A DNA stretch of 64,000 nt from Flavobacterium phycosphaerae (GTDB lineage Bacteria > Bacteroidota > Bacteroidia > Flavobacteriales > Flavobacteriaceae): NCBI RefSeq assembly GCF_010119235.1, contig NZ_JAAATZ010000001.1, forward strand, positions 1-64,000. The letters are read 5' to 3'. Below are positions 10,596 to 20,213 of the stretch, in pieces; within the stretch, counting starts at the first letter, position 1, and each line of letters starts with the position of its first letter. The notes under the pieces are model-generated. The model saw nothing but the letters and a program-made list of their open reading frames with translations. It was not told the DNA's origin and ran no database searches. A program made the translations under genes and the position numbers.

Positions 10596-11772
10596 CCTTG
10601 ATAGTGATTTTTAATTCAAAATAAGATATGTTTTGTTTGTCTCTTTTAATAGATATTATCTCCAATTTTGCAACCATTTTTCATTTTTTAAAGAATCAAT
10701 CCAATCATTAAAAGCAGTTTCATTAACAGTATTCCCTCTCAATAAAATGATTTTATAATCAAATTCAACCTTTTCGGTTTTTTTGATTTCTTTTTTAATG
10801 GGTACACTTCCAAATAAGAAAAATTGATGGCAGCCGGAATTGATTTTGACAATTCATAACAATAAAATGAGATAAACTTCTTCGAAGAAAAACCAGTTTC
10901 AGCAAGAATTTTAAGTTTTTTTTCCTTTTGAAGTTCTAAATCATTAATAACCATATATGACTTATTTGTAAAACTGTTTTCTAAATTTAAAGTTGCATTT
11001 TTATAAATGAAATATTGAGTTAAACCATAACTGGCAAGCAGTAAACAAAAAAAACCAACTAACATTACAACTCCCGATTTTTCAAAAACCTTTCTATAAA
11101 TAACCTCCTCGTAATCTATCTGACCACTACTACTTTTTGAATAGTATTTTGATTGATATAAAAATTAATGGCAGCCCCATATAATGGAAGATGGAAATTA
11201 GTAATCGAGGCCGTTCCAATAGCATAATTTTCAGTTTTGTTATCTTCAACAGTTTTTGAAATAGCATTTAAAGTGTTATTATTAAATTCAAGTACTGTTT
11301 CATTGGATAAGAGTTTACCTTTATCAAGTAAATCATTAACCAAAACTGCAGTTAAACCACCAATATAAAAATCAATAATCTGGATTTCATTTTTATGAAA
11401 AAGACCAATCAATTCGTCTAATACAGTAGCTCTGCAAAAACTCAAAAATTGACTGTCTTGAGTATTATAACTGGTATAATGTATTGATTTATAATCTAAA
11501 TTTTTTAACCATTCAGTATCAGCCTCATTTTTTAAGTCAATCTTTTTATTCAATATTCCTTTGCCATCCAACAAAAGAATCGACGGATTTCCGGTATCCA
11601 GTTTAGCTTTTAAGCTTTCAATATCAGAAAAAACCAAATTTTCAACAATATCTAACTGCGACTTGTTTTTCTTTACTTTCAAAAGAAAATAAGAATCACC
11701 TTCACCAGTCCTAAAGACTCCGATTAGATTAAGGGCCTTAAAATTTACTATTTTATGAAATAAAAAATTCAT
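10588..11772 (-). CDS. GspL / PilM-PilN-like assembly platform protein, frameshifted
   Basis: The ATG at 11772 begins MNFLFHKIVNFKALNLIGVF. Residues 1-218 form an actin-like cytoplasmic domain ending LPLYGAAINFYINQNTIQK. A TAG at 11116 follows, but one added base continues into IDYEEVIYRKVFEKSG and the helix VVMLVGFFCLLLASYGLTQY. The periplasmic part (LEVYPIKKEIKKTEKVEF, GNTVNETAFNDWIDSLKNE, then EIISIKRDKQNISYFELKI) needs further indels near 10800 and 10655. The second half matches the PilN pattern well (GNT....F..W...L...). Whether the native state is one GspL-like protein of about 390 residues or separate PilM and PilN is uncertain; no good start codon for a separate PilN is visible. The ATG overlaps the secretin stop (TAATG). 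Confidence 0.65.
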
Positions 11773-13684
11773 TAATAAACAACTGTCGGTTTAATAAAAA
11801 TATGAAGTTTCGAAGTACTTTTTGCCTTTTTTCTGCTACTGAAAAACCATTTAATTATAGGTATTCTTGATATCAAGGGAACACCTGAACCTGAATTCTC
11901 TCTTTCCAATTCATCTAATCCACCTAGCAATATCATTTCATTATTTTTAACTCTCACCAAAGATTCAAATTTTTGTGTGGCCTTACCCGGCGGTGCTGTA
12001 GCCCCTGCTCTGGCTAGGAAAGAACTTTTTTCAACAACTATATTAAGAGTAACATTTTCGTCAGTAGAAACAAATGGTTTTATAGATAGACTTAAATTAG
12101 CATCAGTAGATTTCCAAGATCCTGACTGCAAAATATTATTATTTATCCCACTATTAATTAACTGATTAGTTTGCTCAAAATAGTAACTAGTTTCCCCAAT
12201 TGCTAATTTGGCCTCGTGACCACTAATCGTGGCTATTTTCGGAGTTGACTCAATTTTAATAATAGAATTATTCTCAAGTGCTTGTAGATTCAAATAGAAA
12301 GCTTCAGTTACTTTTCCCAATTTAATTAATCCGAGTCCATTAAATGCATCTATCAAATTGTTCACTGAACCACCATTTAGATTAACATCAGTTGTAGGGA
12401 ATAGAACTCCGCTGGTTTGTTTAATATTGCTTTTATCAATACCAGCCTTAATACCGGTTTGAATATCATATGATTTATTATACTGTACGATAATAACTTC
12501 TATTTGAACTAAGGGAACTACTTTATCAATTTGTTTAATATAGACACGCAATTCATCAATCAAAGACTTGGCACCAGAAACAACTAAACCATTCAATTCA
12601 ACAAATTCCTTAATTTCCAATTTTTCAGTAAAAACTCTTGGCAATGAAGTCAAAACAGATTCAATAGAACGATTTTCAAGCTGAATGATTTCTGTTGCCC
12701 TTAGCCCTTCTGTTACCTGTTCCCCTATTAAGTAATAGTCATTCTGCTTTTTGAATGCATATTTTTTGCCTTTAAAAATATTTGCCAATAAATCATCGAA
12801 AGTTAGATTATCAACTTGCAATGATGTCTTTTCATTTTCAGGCTTATTATAGAAAAAATAATTGATTTTTAATTTTTCTGCAGCCTCTTCAATTAAATCG
12901 GTGGCATCAGCAACATTGGCTTTAACATCTAAAAATCCATTCTTATTAACATCCACCTGAAAAAATCCGGGAGCATCAGCGGCTAATTTTTGAGGTTTAT
13001 TTTTAACGGTATTGTTTTTTTCCGTGGCAGTTGAAACTGAGTTCTGACTACTCCTTTCTAAAAGATAAAACCCATTATCGTCTTTAGTAGCAGTAAGACT
13101 ATTTGATTTAGCCATCATCTCGATAACCTGATCAAAGGGACGGTTTAGAATGTAGGAGGATACTTTTTGAGTTTTAATGTCAGGGGCCATAATGATATTT
13201 TTCCCCGACTTGTCAATTATAGCCTGAACTACATTAGGCAAAGAATCATTCTCAAGTTTAACGGAAAGAAAATCATTTAAATTGTTATAGGTGACATCAA
13301 TTATTTTGAGCTCTTTTTTAGGAATGACTTTAATCTCCATTCTCTTTTTGAAGATGATAATATTATTAACAAAATCAACATCAAGATCATATTTCTGAAC
13401 CAAAAAAGTAAAAACATCCTTTACGGTTACATCGAAAAATTATTAACAACAGGTTGATTTAAATCTGTATCAACACTAACGTTCAACTGATGTTCTTGAG
13501 CTATCGAGTTGATAAAATCATATAATGTTAAACCGGAAACATCTGTTTTCATTACATCATTCAGTCCTTTTTTAATCTTCGAAAAATCTTCGAACTTCTT
13601 ATTAATCTCCGTATAATCTTGTTGACCAAACGAAAGGTTAATAACAAAAAATCCAATAACAGTATATATAATTTTGTTTATCAT
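11772..13684 (-). CDS. Secretin (GspD/PilQ-like outer-membrane channel), one frameshift
   Basis: About 637 residues. ATG at 13684 (a TTG lies at 13690): signal MINKIIYTVIGFFVINLSFG. An STN/N0 domain follows (LTLYDFINSIAQEHQLNVSV). The frame breaks at a T run near 13437; one added T joins DVTVKDVFTFLVQKYDLDVDF. N1-type repeats come next (DFLSVKLENDSLPNVVQAII; RATEIIQLENRSIESVLTSL). The secretin barrel contains LVQIEVIIVQYNKS, STPKIATISGHEAKLAIGE and the C-terminal signature VPLISRIPIIKWFFSSR then IFIKPTV. It forms the outer-membrane pore of type II secretion, type IV pilus and related systems. It directly follows the ATPase gene. Confidence 0.85.
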
Positions 13685-13686
13685 TA

Positions 13687-15089
13687 TCAAGCATTGATTA
13701 AAATTGAATAAATTTCCTCCAGTGCAGTTTCACCGCTTGAAAGTATATCAAAAGCCCTATCTGGTAGAGACTTATGATTAGCCTTATCACTGAATATAGT
13801 ATTTACTTCATTATTTTTATGTGGTTTGCTGTTTTAAAATCTACGTTTAATATCTCGTATATTGCTTTTCTACCACTATAACCGGTATGATAACATTTAT
13901 TACATCCAATAGCTTTATACAATTTATCAATTTTGTAAGGTATTTGAAAACTACTGGGAAAGTCTTCTGCAGTAAAGTCAATGGGTAGTTTACAATGGGA
14001 ACAAAGTTTTCTGATTAAGCGTTGTGCTACTGAAATATTTAACGTTTCAGCAATTAAATATGGTGGTATACCCATATCAATTAATCTGGCAACAGTTCCT
14101 ACTGCCGAATTGGTATGTATGGTAGATAAAACCAAGTGACCGGTTAACGAAGCTCTTATTGCCATCATAGCGGTCTCAGAATCCCTGATTTCTCCAAGCA
14201 TAATGATGTCTGGGTCTTGACGAAGAAAAGATCGTAAAGTTGAAGCAAATGTTAATCCAATGTCTTCTTTAAGCTGAACCTGATTTATTCCTTTAAGAGT
14301 ATACTCTATTGGATCTTCAACAGTAACTATATTGCGGACTGTATCATTTAATAATTTCAAAGTAGCATACAGAGTGGTAGTTTTACCTGAACCGGTTGGA
14401 CCACTAATTAAAATGATTCCATTAGGCTTTTTAATAGCTTCAAGATAATAGTGCAACTCATCACCATCCAAACCTAGTGTATTCAAATCAATATTAGAAG
14501 CATCATTGCCTAACAAACGCATCACAATCTTTTCTCCAAAGAGTGTCGGTAAAATAGAAACCCTTATATCATAGGAATCATTGGTAATCCTACCATCTTG
14601 AGGCAATCTTTTCTCAGTAATATTAAGCTTTGCTTTAATTTTTACTTTATTGACTAACTCTAAATAATTTTCTTTATCTATTTTATAGCGTTCAATAAGC
14701 TGACCGTCAATCCTAAATCTGATTCTGGCATCCAACTCATATATTTCAAAATGAATATCACTACTTTTTAGTGACTTTGCTTCGTAAAGCAAATTTTCTA
14801 AAAAATCTCCTTTATCTATATTTAAAGATTGTGAAGCATTACTACCTCTATCTTTTCTGTAATATAACGAGAGTGCTTTTTCGATTTCATTACTTTCAAA
14901 AGGTAAAAAAAATACATCTTTTCCCAAAAGCAACTCCAACTCTTCTATAGAATCTTTAGTGTTATAAGTAGTATCTACAAAAAAAGTTATGCTGTTCTCA
15001 TCAGCATTTTTAGGCACAATCTTATAATGATTAGCTAAATCACTCGAAATAATATGTTGATTTTCGGGAGTAATATTGATTTCTTGCAT
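13687..15089 (-). CDS. GspE/PilB-type assembly ATPase, one frameshift near the C terminus
   Basis: The ATG at 15089 starts MQEINITPENQHIISSDLAN. Residues about 1-95 are the N-terminal N1E-like domain. GspE signatures follow: SSDIHFE (about 109), DGQLIERY, LPQDGR (about 162), Walker A SGPTGSGKTTTL (229-240), the Asp box TVEDPIEYTLKGINQVQ, Walker B DPDIIMLGEIRD, the His box STIHTNSA, and a zinc module CSHC...CNKC (about 386-411). The uninterrupted frame stops at 13803. One indel near 13820 continues to SLPDRAFDILSSGETALEEI and ends ILINA at 13687, the expected tail for this family. Total is about 467 residues. It powers pseudopilus assembly at the inner membrane. Confidence 0.9.
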
Positions 15090-15093
15090 GGTC

Positions 15094-15576
15094 TTATATT
15101 ATGGTCATTTTAGTATAATTAAGCAAAAAATCTTTTAGTAAAAATAACAGTAATAGCAAAGCTGAAAACCCAGCTAAGGGGATTGTTTTTTCTTTCATTC
15201 CTTTTTGAAACAATAGGTACAATACAATCGAAAAAATCATGGAGAGTATAAAAAAAAGAATGTAATTAAAATTTAAAAACAAGGGAGTAATACTAATGAA
15301 AAATAACAAATCTCCTAAACCGAAATAATGGGAAAAGGGGTTTAATAGCTTTCTGTTTTTTAAGCTCATATACAATACTAAAACTGCTATTATTACTATA
15401 AAAAACAACATATTGGTTATATATATAGAACTCATCAATCCGGATTTTTTATTAAATAGGAAAACAGAAAACAAAAAAATCAATACAGGCAATACTACAT
15501 GTATCTTCCTGAACTTCAAATCCTGAAATAGCACTATAATTAAGCTCAATAGCAATCCTGTAATAATAAAATCCAA
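15094..15576 (-). CDS. Prepilin peptidase, A24 type, catalytic domain only
   Basis: 160 residues, almost entirely hydrophobic with about six transmembrane segments. The two catalytic aspartates of A24 peptidases are visible: D19 in FQDLKFRKI and D89 in FGLGDLLF (the GxGD motif). The N-terminal methyltransferase domain and zinc cysteines found in PilD are absent, as in short archaeal and Bacteroidota versions. It sits between the major pseudopilin and the ATPase genes, with 1 and 4 bases of spacing, so it should process the three class III leader peptides encoded in this operon. Confidence 0.8.
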   Translation of the reverse strand: MDFIITGLLLSLIIVLFQDLKFRKIHVVLPVLIFLFSVFLFNKKSGLMSSIYITNMLFFIVIIAVLVLYMSLKNRKLLNPFSHYFGLGDLLFFISITPLFLNFNYILFFILSMIFSIVLYLLFQKGMKEKTIPLAGFSALLLLLFLLKDFLLNYTKMTII

Positions 15577-15577
15577 T

Positions 15578-16012
15578 CTACTCCTTTGTTACTTCCGTTA
15601 ATATTTTCTTATTGTCAATTTCCCATGTATTAAAGGCACCATCACTATCTAAATCAGAAACAGAAGTGGCTCTGGCCAAAAAAGAATCGTTGGTAGCATC
15701 TATAACCTCCACTTTATAAACAGCTTGTCCTCCTTGATCCACAGTCAACTCTTGTTCAAAACCTAACTCCTCAAGATTATTGCTGTATTTTGAATACCGG
15801 TAAAAATGGCTTTTTTCCAGCCCGTAAACTTGATTCAGCATAGCCTGAGCTTCTATGGCTTTAGCCTGACTGATAACCGCAGTTTGATTGGGTAAAACCA
15901 TTAAAAGAATAATTCCAATTATGCACAGTACAATTAATATTTCAGTCATAGAGTAGGCTTTAACCATAGTTCCTTTAATTTTTTTAACCATTTTAATTCC
16001 TGACTTTTTCAT
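15578..16012 (-). CDS. Major pseudopilin, GspG-like
   Basis: 144 residues. The class III leader is short and basic (MKKSGIKMVKKIKGTMVKA); predicted cleavage is after A19 in KA/YSMTE, placing the conserved glutamate at +5 (E24). The hydrophobic helix ILIVLCIIGIILLMVLPN follows. The mature body (AKAIEAQAMLNQVYGLEKSH, DSDGAFNTWEIDNKKI) keeps the DSDG...W...NK pattern seen in the calcium-binding C-terminal part of GspG/type IV pilin-like proteins. Cleavage follows Ala rather than the usual Gly, shared with the two other pilin-like proteins here. Confidence 0.8.
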   Translation of the reverse strand: MKKSGIKMVKKIKGTMVKAYSMTEILIVLCIIGIILLMVLPNQTAVISQAKAIEAQAMLNQVYGLEKSHFYRYSKYSNNLEELGFEQELTVDQGGQAVYKVEVIDATNDSFLARATSVSDLDSDGAFNTWEIDNKKILTEVTKE

Positions 16013-16150
16013 CTTCTATTATAATTTAAGGATAAAATTTATTGCTTATTTAGCATCTGAATTCGCAATTCAGTGTTATTAATAATTTGACTTCTAATTA
16101 AAGGTTTTTTTTTAATTATACAAGGTATTTCCTAAATTAATACTATTCCT
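16013..16150 (-). other. Short intergenic gap inside the secretion operon
   Basis: 138 AT-rich bases between the platform and pseudopilin genes. No hairpin or obvious promoter found. This is the only sizeable gap within the operon, so an internal promoter or processing site ahead of the major pseudopilin is possible. Confidence 0.3.
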
Positions 16151-17272
16151 TTAATTTTTGATAATCTTACTTAAATCGAACATTGGAGCATACATCGATA
16201 TCATTATAACTCCGACTATAACTCCAATAAAGATAATAATCATTGGCTCCAAAATCACACCAATCATTTTAGTTTGATGATTTATTTCTTCGTTGTATTG
16301 TTCTGTTAGTCTTTCAAACATAACATCTAATTGATTTACTTGCTCTGCTACCTCAATCATTGAAACCATTTTATTTTCGTATACGCTGTGTTTTTTCAGA
16401 CTGTCACTTAAAGAAATCCCCTTGGTTACATCACCTTTAATGCTTTCGATTGATTTTTCAATAGGATAAAAACCTATCATTTTTGAAGTTAATGATAAGG
16501 AGGTAATTAACGACGTTTTAGACGTAGTTAATAAATTCATAGATTGGCAAAACCGGGAAATATATATTTTCTTGATTAAATCACCAAAATAAGGTATCCT
16601 CAAAACAATTTTTGAGGTAATGTCCCTATAAGAATCTTTTTCTTTGAAGAGATAATGAAAAACAACTAATCCAGTTATTAATAAAAATAAAAACAGAAAT
16701 AATGCTCCTGAATGATTTGATATTTTGATAATCATTTGAGTGCTTTTGGGTAGCTCGCTTCCAAATTGTTTAAAAACAGAACTGAACATTGGCACTACTT
16801 TATTCAACATAAAATAGAGTACGGAAATAGTAACCAACATTACTATACAAGGATAGGTTAAGACTGAGATGACTTGGCGGCGCATTTGAATTTTTCTATT
16901 GAAAAATTTCTGCAATTCATTTAATACTTCTTCTAATTTTCGAGTTTCTTCACCAATTTGAATGCTGTAATATTCATATGGTGAAAATTGATTGGTACTG
17001 ATCATAGCTTCACAAATGCTTTTACCCAAAACCACTTTTTCTTTAATATCAATAATGATGCTTTGCTCAAGTTTAGATTTGGCCTGGTGGCTTAAGATTT
17101 CCAGTGCTTTTTTAAAATCAACTCCTGATTTTAATAACATCCCCAATTCTCGATAAAACACTTCTTTCTTCTTGTCCGATAACTTTTTAGTACCGGTTAA
17201 AGATTTTAATTCAAAGTTAAATTCTGTTTTATTTGCCGAGATATTCTTATAGTTACTTAAATCAATACTCAT
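16151..17272 (-). CDS. GspF/PilC-type inner-membrane platform protein
   Basis: 373 residues. Two repeated GspF domains are visible. The first begins FYRELGMLLKSGVDFKKALE (about 40-60) and contains FSPYEYYSIQIGEETRKLEE before a transmembrane pair (VISVLTYPCIVMLVTISVLY and SGALFLFLFLLITGLVVFHY). The second begins ISRFCQSMNLLTTSKTSLIT, has MVSMIEVAEQVNQLDVMFER, and ends with the helix LEPMIIIFIGVIVGVIMISM. The GE/E...L and final IGVIVG patterns are standard for the family. It docks the ATPase to the inner-membrane platform. It starts 1 base after the upstream pseudopilin stop. Confidence 0.9.
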   Translation of the reverse strand: MSIDLSNYKNISANKTEFNFELKSLTGTKKLSDKKKEVFYRELGMLLKSGVDFKKALEILSHQAKSKLEQSIIIDIKEKVVLGKSICEAMISTNQFSPYEYYSIQIGEETRKLEEVLNELQKFFNRKIQMRRQVISVLTYPCIVMLVTISVLYFMLNKVVPMFSSVFKQFGSELPKSTQMIIKISNHSGALFLFLFLLITGLVVFHYLFKEKDSYRDITSKIVLRIPYFGDLIKKIYISRFCQSMNLLTTSKTSLITSLSLTSKMIGFYPIEKSIESIKGDVTKGISLSDSLKKHSVYENKMVSMIEVAEQVNQLDVMFERLTEQYNEEINHQTKMIGVILEPMIIIFIGVIVGVIMISMYAPMFDLSKIIKN

Positions 17273-17273
17273 C

Positions 17274-17762
17274 CTATTTATAGTTTTTCATTAATTCATT
17301 AGAATATACTTTTTTAAAAAACTTCAGATTCATCAGCTGTTGATTGACATTCAATTCCAAAGAAAGACGCTGAAAAACGATGCGGTTATTTTTGTTTTTA
17401 ACTGTATCTATGATAAAATGTGTCAATGGAATTCTAAAAGTGTCTTGAAAACCATCTTTACTTCTTATGGTGTATTCATCAACACGCAGGTATTTTACAT
17501 TAGCTCCCGCATAAGTATTAAAGACAATATTCTCATCATCCCTTGACATTTTCTCACTGTCAAAGATATCCTTATTTAAAGCATAAGTTAATCGGTTCAT
17601 ATCGGCAACAAATTGATTTTGATTCTTAAAATCGAGCATTCTTTCGGATAATATGCTAAAAACAATAAAAACCAAACCAATCACTATAGCCGTAATGACC
17701 ATGCTAAATGCTGCCTCTAATACAGAAAAGGCTCTCGCTGTTGCAGTCAATTTATTTTTCAT
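17274..17762 (-). CDS. Minor pseudopilin
   Basis: The start MKNKLTATARA (ATG 17762) is chosen because it gives a typical class III leader; the frame extends to 17786 but that adds a non-leader segment. Cleavage is predicted in RA/FSVLE with E at +5, followed by the helix FSMVITAIVIGLVFIVFSIL. The mature domain of about 140 residues (FVADMNRLTYALNKDIFDSE, YTIRSKDGFQDTFRI) resembles GspJ/ComGF-like minor pilins that cap the pseudopilus; exact identity is unclear. The start overlaps the upstream gene by 11 bases. Confidence 0.7.
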   Translation of the reverse strand: MKNKLTATARAFSVLEAAFSMVITAIVIGLVFIVFSILSERMLDFKNQNQFVADMNRLTYALNKDIFDSEKMSRDDENIVFNTYAGANVKYLRVDEYTIRSKDGFQDTFRIPLTHFIIDTVKNKNNRIVFQRLSLELNVNQQLMNLKFFKKVYSNELMKNYK

Positions 17763-18108
17763 TTTGTTGCTGAACAAAAAAATCATTCTTAATAAACACT
17801 CCGGAACTGTCTTTATAGTTAATACTGAATTCCTGCAAATTACTGTTAACCCATTCCTGATGGATAACTAAATTATCATTTGACATTTTTTCAATCGTAT
17901 CGGGATTAACCTGAACCATATAATATATTTCTGCCAACCTGTTCCTAGAACCGTAAAATTTAGGAGAAGTTTTAGGAGTAAATACCGCTGCATAAACCAA
18001 TACTGCCACATAAAGACATATAGCAATAATGCATAAAGCAATTACTGATTCCAAAATAGAATTAGCCGATAGTCTACAATACTTTCTTAAATATGCCATA
18101 CGGTTCAT
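17752..18108 (-). CDS. Minor pseudopilin
   Basis: Starts at ATG 18108 (or 18099, MAYLRKYCRLSA). The leader cuts in SA/NSILE with E at +5, then the helix SVIALCIIAICLYVAVLVYA. Asparagine at +1 is unusual for pilins. The remainder is about 95 residues (YGSRNRLAEIYYMVQVNPDT, INYKDSSGVFIKNDFFVQQQ), resembling GspI-like minor pilins in size. The longer frame to 18162 lies inside the upstream gene and would destroy the leader. It overlaps both neighbours, indicating tight translational coupling. Confidence 0.65.
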   Translation of the reverse strand: MNRMAYLRKYCRLSANSILESVIALCIIAICLYVAVLVYAAVFTPKTSPKFYGSRNRLAEIYYMVQVNPDTIEKMSNDNLVIHQEWVNSNLQEFSINYKDSSGVFIKNDFFVQQQNEK

Positions 18109-19284
18109 TCTTGTTTTTAAATAGTGGTATGGAGATAAAATAGTTAGGTCTTTTTGTAACATCTATTTCTCCATTTATAATGCAGTTCTCATAATTTCCC
18201 GAGGAAGTTCGGCTAAAAATTTTATTAGTATATACCGAACCGTAAACACTACCGTATACCATCAATTTTCCGGTACAGTAAACATCACCTACTATTTTTG
18301 TATCTTCTTTTAGTACTATACTGTTATCATCAATATTATTCAATCGTGTACCAAATAACACCACAGCGCCATAAATAGAACAGTTTTTATTAATCGTCAT
18401 CTCACTCTTTTCATTGGAAGTATTATAAATAGCCATTACCGATGGATAATTAAGTATAACGTCATCTTCTATCACAATCTTTTTAGTGGCAATAGCCTGA
18501 ATATTCCCCTTGAAACCTTTGCTTATTTTAATTATTGGAGCCTTTATAATTACATCTTCTAATACATCATTAGCACTAATGGTAATTGAATCTTTAGCAT
18601 ATAAAATAAAATTCCCTTTAATAATTACATTTTCAAGTAGCGGTGAGTTCAACTCCACCTCAATAGTCTTACTTAAAAAGGAATTAAAATAAATAGAGTC
18701 CCTACTCTTTTCTATATCTTTTAAAAAAAAGCCTGCCGATTTTTTTCTTCAAATACTTTTTTAAAATCAGGACTTATCTCCGGTAAAACACTGGTGGACA
18801 AACCTATCCTTCCTATGGACTTCAAATTGCTCTGAGCACTAGTAATGTATTTTTCATCAATAAATTTACTAGGCAATAGTTTATCTCCAATTAAAGTTAC
18901 ATTACCAGAATAAGACAAATCATTAGAAAAATTGCTCAAATATAAGGCTGTTGTATTGGTGGCATAATGCCCTACAAAATGAGCAGATGCAATGGTGTCA
19001 TTTTTTAAAATGCTGCTTACAACAATTACATTAAGCAACCCATGTGATTTCATCTGGTAGTTGGAGACAATTCCGTTCTCTTTGTTAACCATTGTATTTT
19101 CTTCATCTCCTTGGGTAAGTGCATAGTTCAAAATTGATTCATTTTGAACATACATATCCTCTCTAGTGTTATAGAAGGTATTGAGCATTGTATATAAACT
19201 AGAAAAATACAATAAGGCTCCGCATAATATTGAAACCAGTAAACAAACATAAACAGCATAGAGTAAACTATTTGCCTTTACCAT
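18074..19284 (-). CDS. Membrane-anchored beta-helical protein of the secretion operon, one frameshift
   Basis: The ATG at 19284 begins MVKANSLLYAVYVCLLVSIL, a single N-terminal helix laid out like a pilin but lacking the +5 glutamate. The frame stops at 18721 in a run of eight T; one added base continues KDIEKSRDSIYFNSFLSKTI into a repetitive region (ENVIIKGNFILYAKDSITIS, DVIIKAPIIKISKGF, SIYGAVVLFG, KIVGDVYCTGKLMVYGSVYG). Short repeating strands of this kind suggest a right-handed beta-helix or bactofilin-like stack. Reconstructed length is about 403 residues. Position suggests a GspK-like tip or scaffold; function not known. Confidence 0.55.
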
Positions 19285-20044
19285 TTGACTTCTCCTTTTT
19301 AGAAAATAATCTCTTAAAGAAATTATCTTTTTTAGCTTTAGGCTCCGGATTATTATTTGAGGAATTCATTTTATTATTTCCTCTTGTATCGTTTTCTTTA
19401 TTGGAAGTAGCTTTAGTTTTGTCGGCTTTTCGTTTTTCTTTCTCTAATTGCTTATCCTTTTTCTTTTCATCGCGCTTTATTTTTCTTTTAGCCTTATTTT
19501 CTTTTATTTTAGCTTCTCTGGCCAAATCCACTTGACTTGGTATTACTTTCTCGCCGTTATTAAAAGTAACGGTGTCTTTTGAAATAAAATTTATCCACAC
19601 TCCCTGCTTTTTACCTCTACTGTAACGTCCTTTTTCGATCAATTCTCCTCTATCACTATAATGAAAATTCATTCCCTTTCTTCGACCATCATTCCAATAC
19701 TGACTAGTAGCTAAGAATCCATTTGTATGCCAAGTTTTCCATAGACCAACTTTTAGCCCATTTTTGAATGTGCCTGATTCTGCTAACTGATTATTTAAAT
19801 AAAATTTATCAAAAGTTTCATCAAGCAGTTCCCCAGCAATACCATTTTCTGAATTGTGAATAGCGCCGCCCTTAAACCAATAATAGACCCTGTCTGACAT
19901 CACATCAGGCTTATTATCAGTTACATAAAACTCATATTTAAAATTACTATCCGTAATTCTTTTTTTAAGCCTAGGCTCTTGAAAAGAAAAAAATGATAAA
20001 ACAACAACAGTCCCTATAACCAAATTTACAACTGAATCTCTCAA
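19268..20044 (-). CDS. MORN-repeat protein with Lys-rich C-terminal tail
   Basis: 258 residues. The N-terminal hydrophobic segment VVNLVIGTVVVLSFFSFQE is a signal or anchor. Residues about 85-170 carry toxin-antitoxin-type MORN (MORN_2) repeats: ESGTFKNGLKVGLWKTWHTN, YWNDGRRKGMNFHYSDRGEL, EKGRYSRGKKQGVWINFIS. From about 185 to the end the chain is a Lys/Arg/Glu-rich low-complexity tail (KRKIKRDEKKKDKQLEKEKR). It is the first gene of the minus-strand machine operon and overlaps the next gene by 17 bases. MORN_2 proteins are common in Bacteroidota with unclear roles; here perhaps a periplasmic accessory. Confidence 0.65.
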   Translation of the reverse strand: MRDSVVNLVIGTVVVLSFFSFQEPRLKKRITDSNFKYEFYVTDNKPDVMSDRVYYWFKGGAIHNSENGIAGELLDETFDKFYLNNQLAESGTFKNGLKVGLWKTWHTNGFLATSQYWNDGRRKGMNFHYSDRGELIEKGRYSRGKKQGVWINFISKDTVTFNNGEKVIPSQVDLAREAKIKENKAKRKIKRDEKKKDKQLEKEKRKADKTKATSNKENDTRGNNKMNSSNNNPEPKAKKDNFFKRLFSKKEKSNGKGK

Positions 20045-20213
20045 AATTCTATTATTTTAAAACTTATGCAATATAAGACTTTTAGGAAAAAAATAAAAAT
20101 AAAGAAACGGGGCAATAAAATAATATTTACCTTTGAAAATAATACGATTTCTGTCCAAATAGCAACATAATTTGCTATTTTTAAAAGCGTCAAGTTCATT
20201 GTATTTATTGATA

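Noticed and set aside
10739..11065. Separate small membrane protein gene
   Set aside because: Frames on both sides continue into PilM/GspL-like and PilN-like sequence after single-base corrections, so it is a fragment of the larger gene.
19230..19535. Plus-strand hydrophobic frame opposite the MORN gene tail
   Set aside because: It is the complement of the Lys/Glu-rich codons (reads as Phe/Leu/Ser), a common artefact of low-complexity coding DNA.
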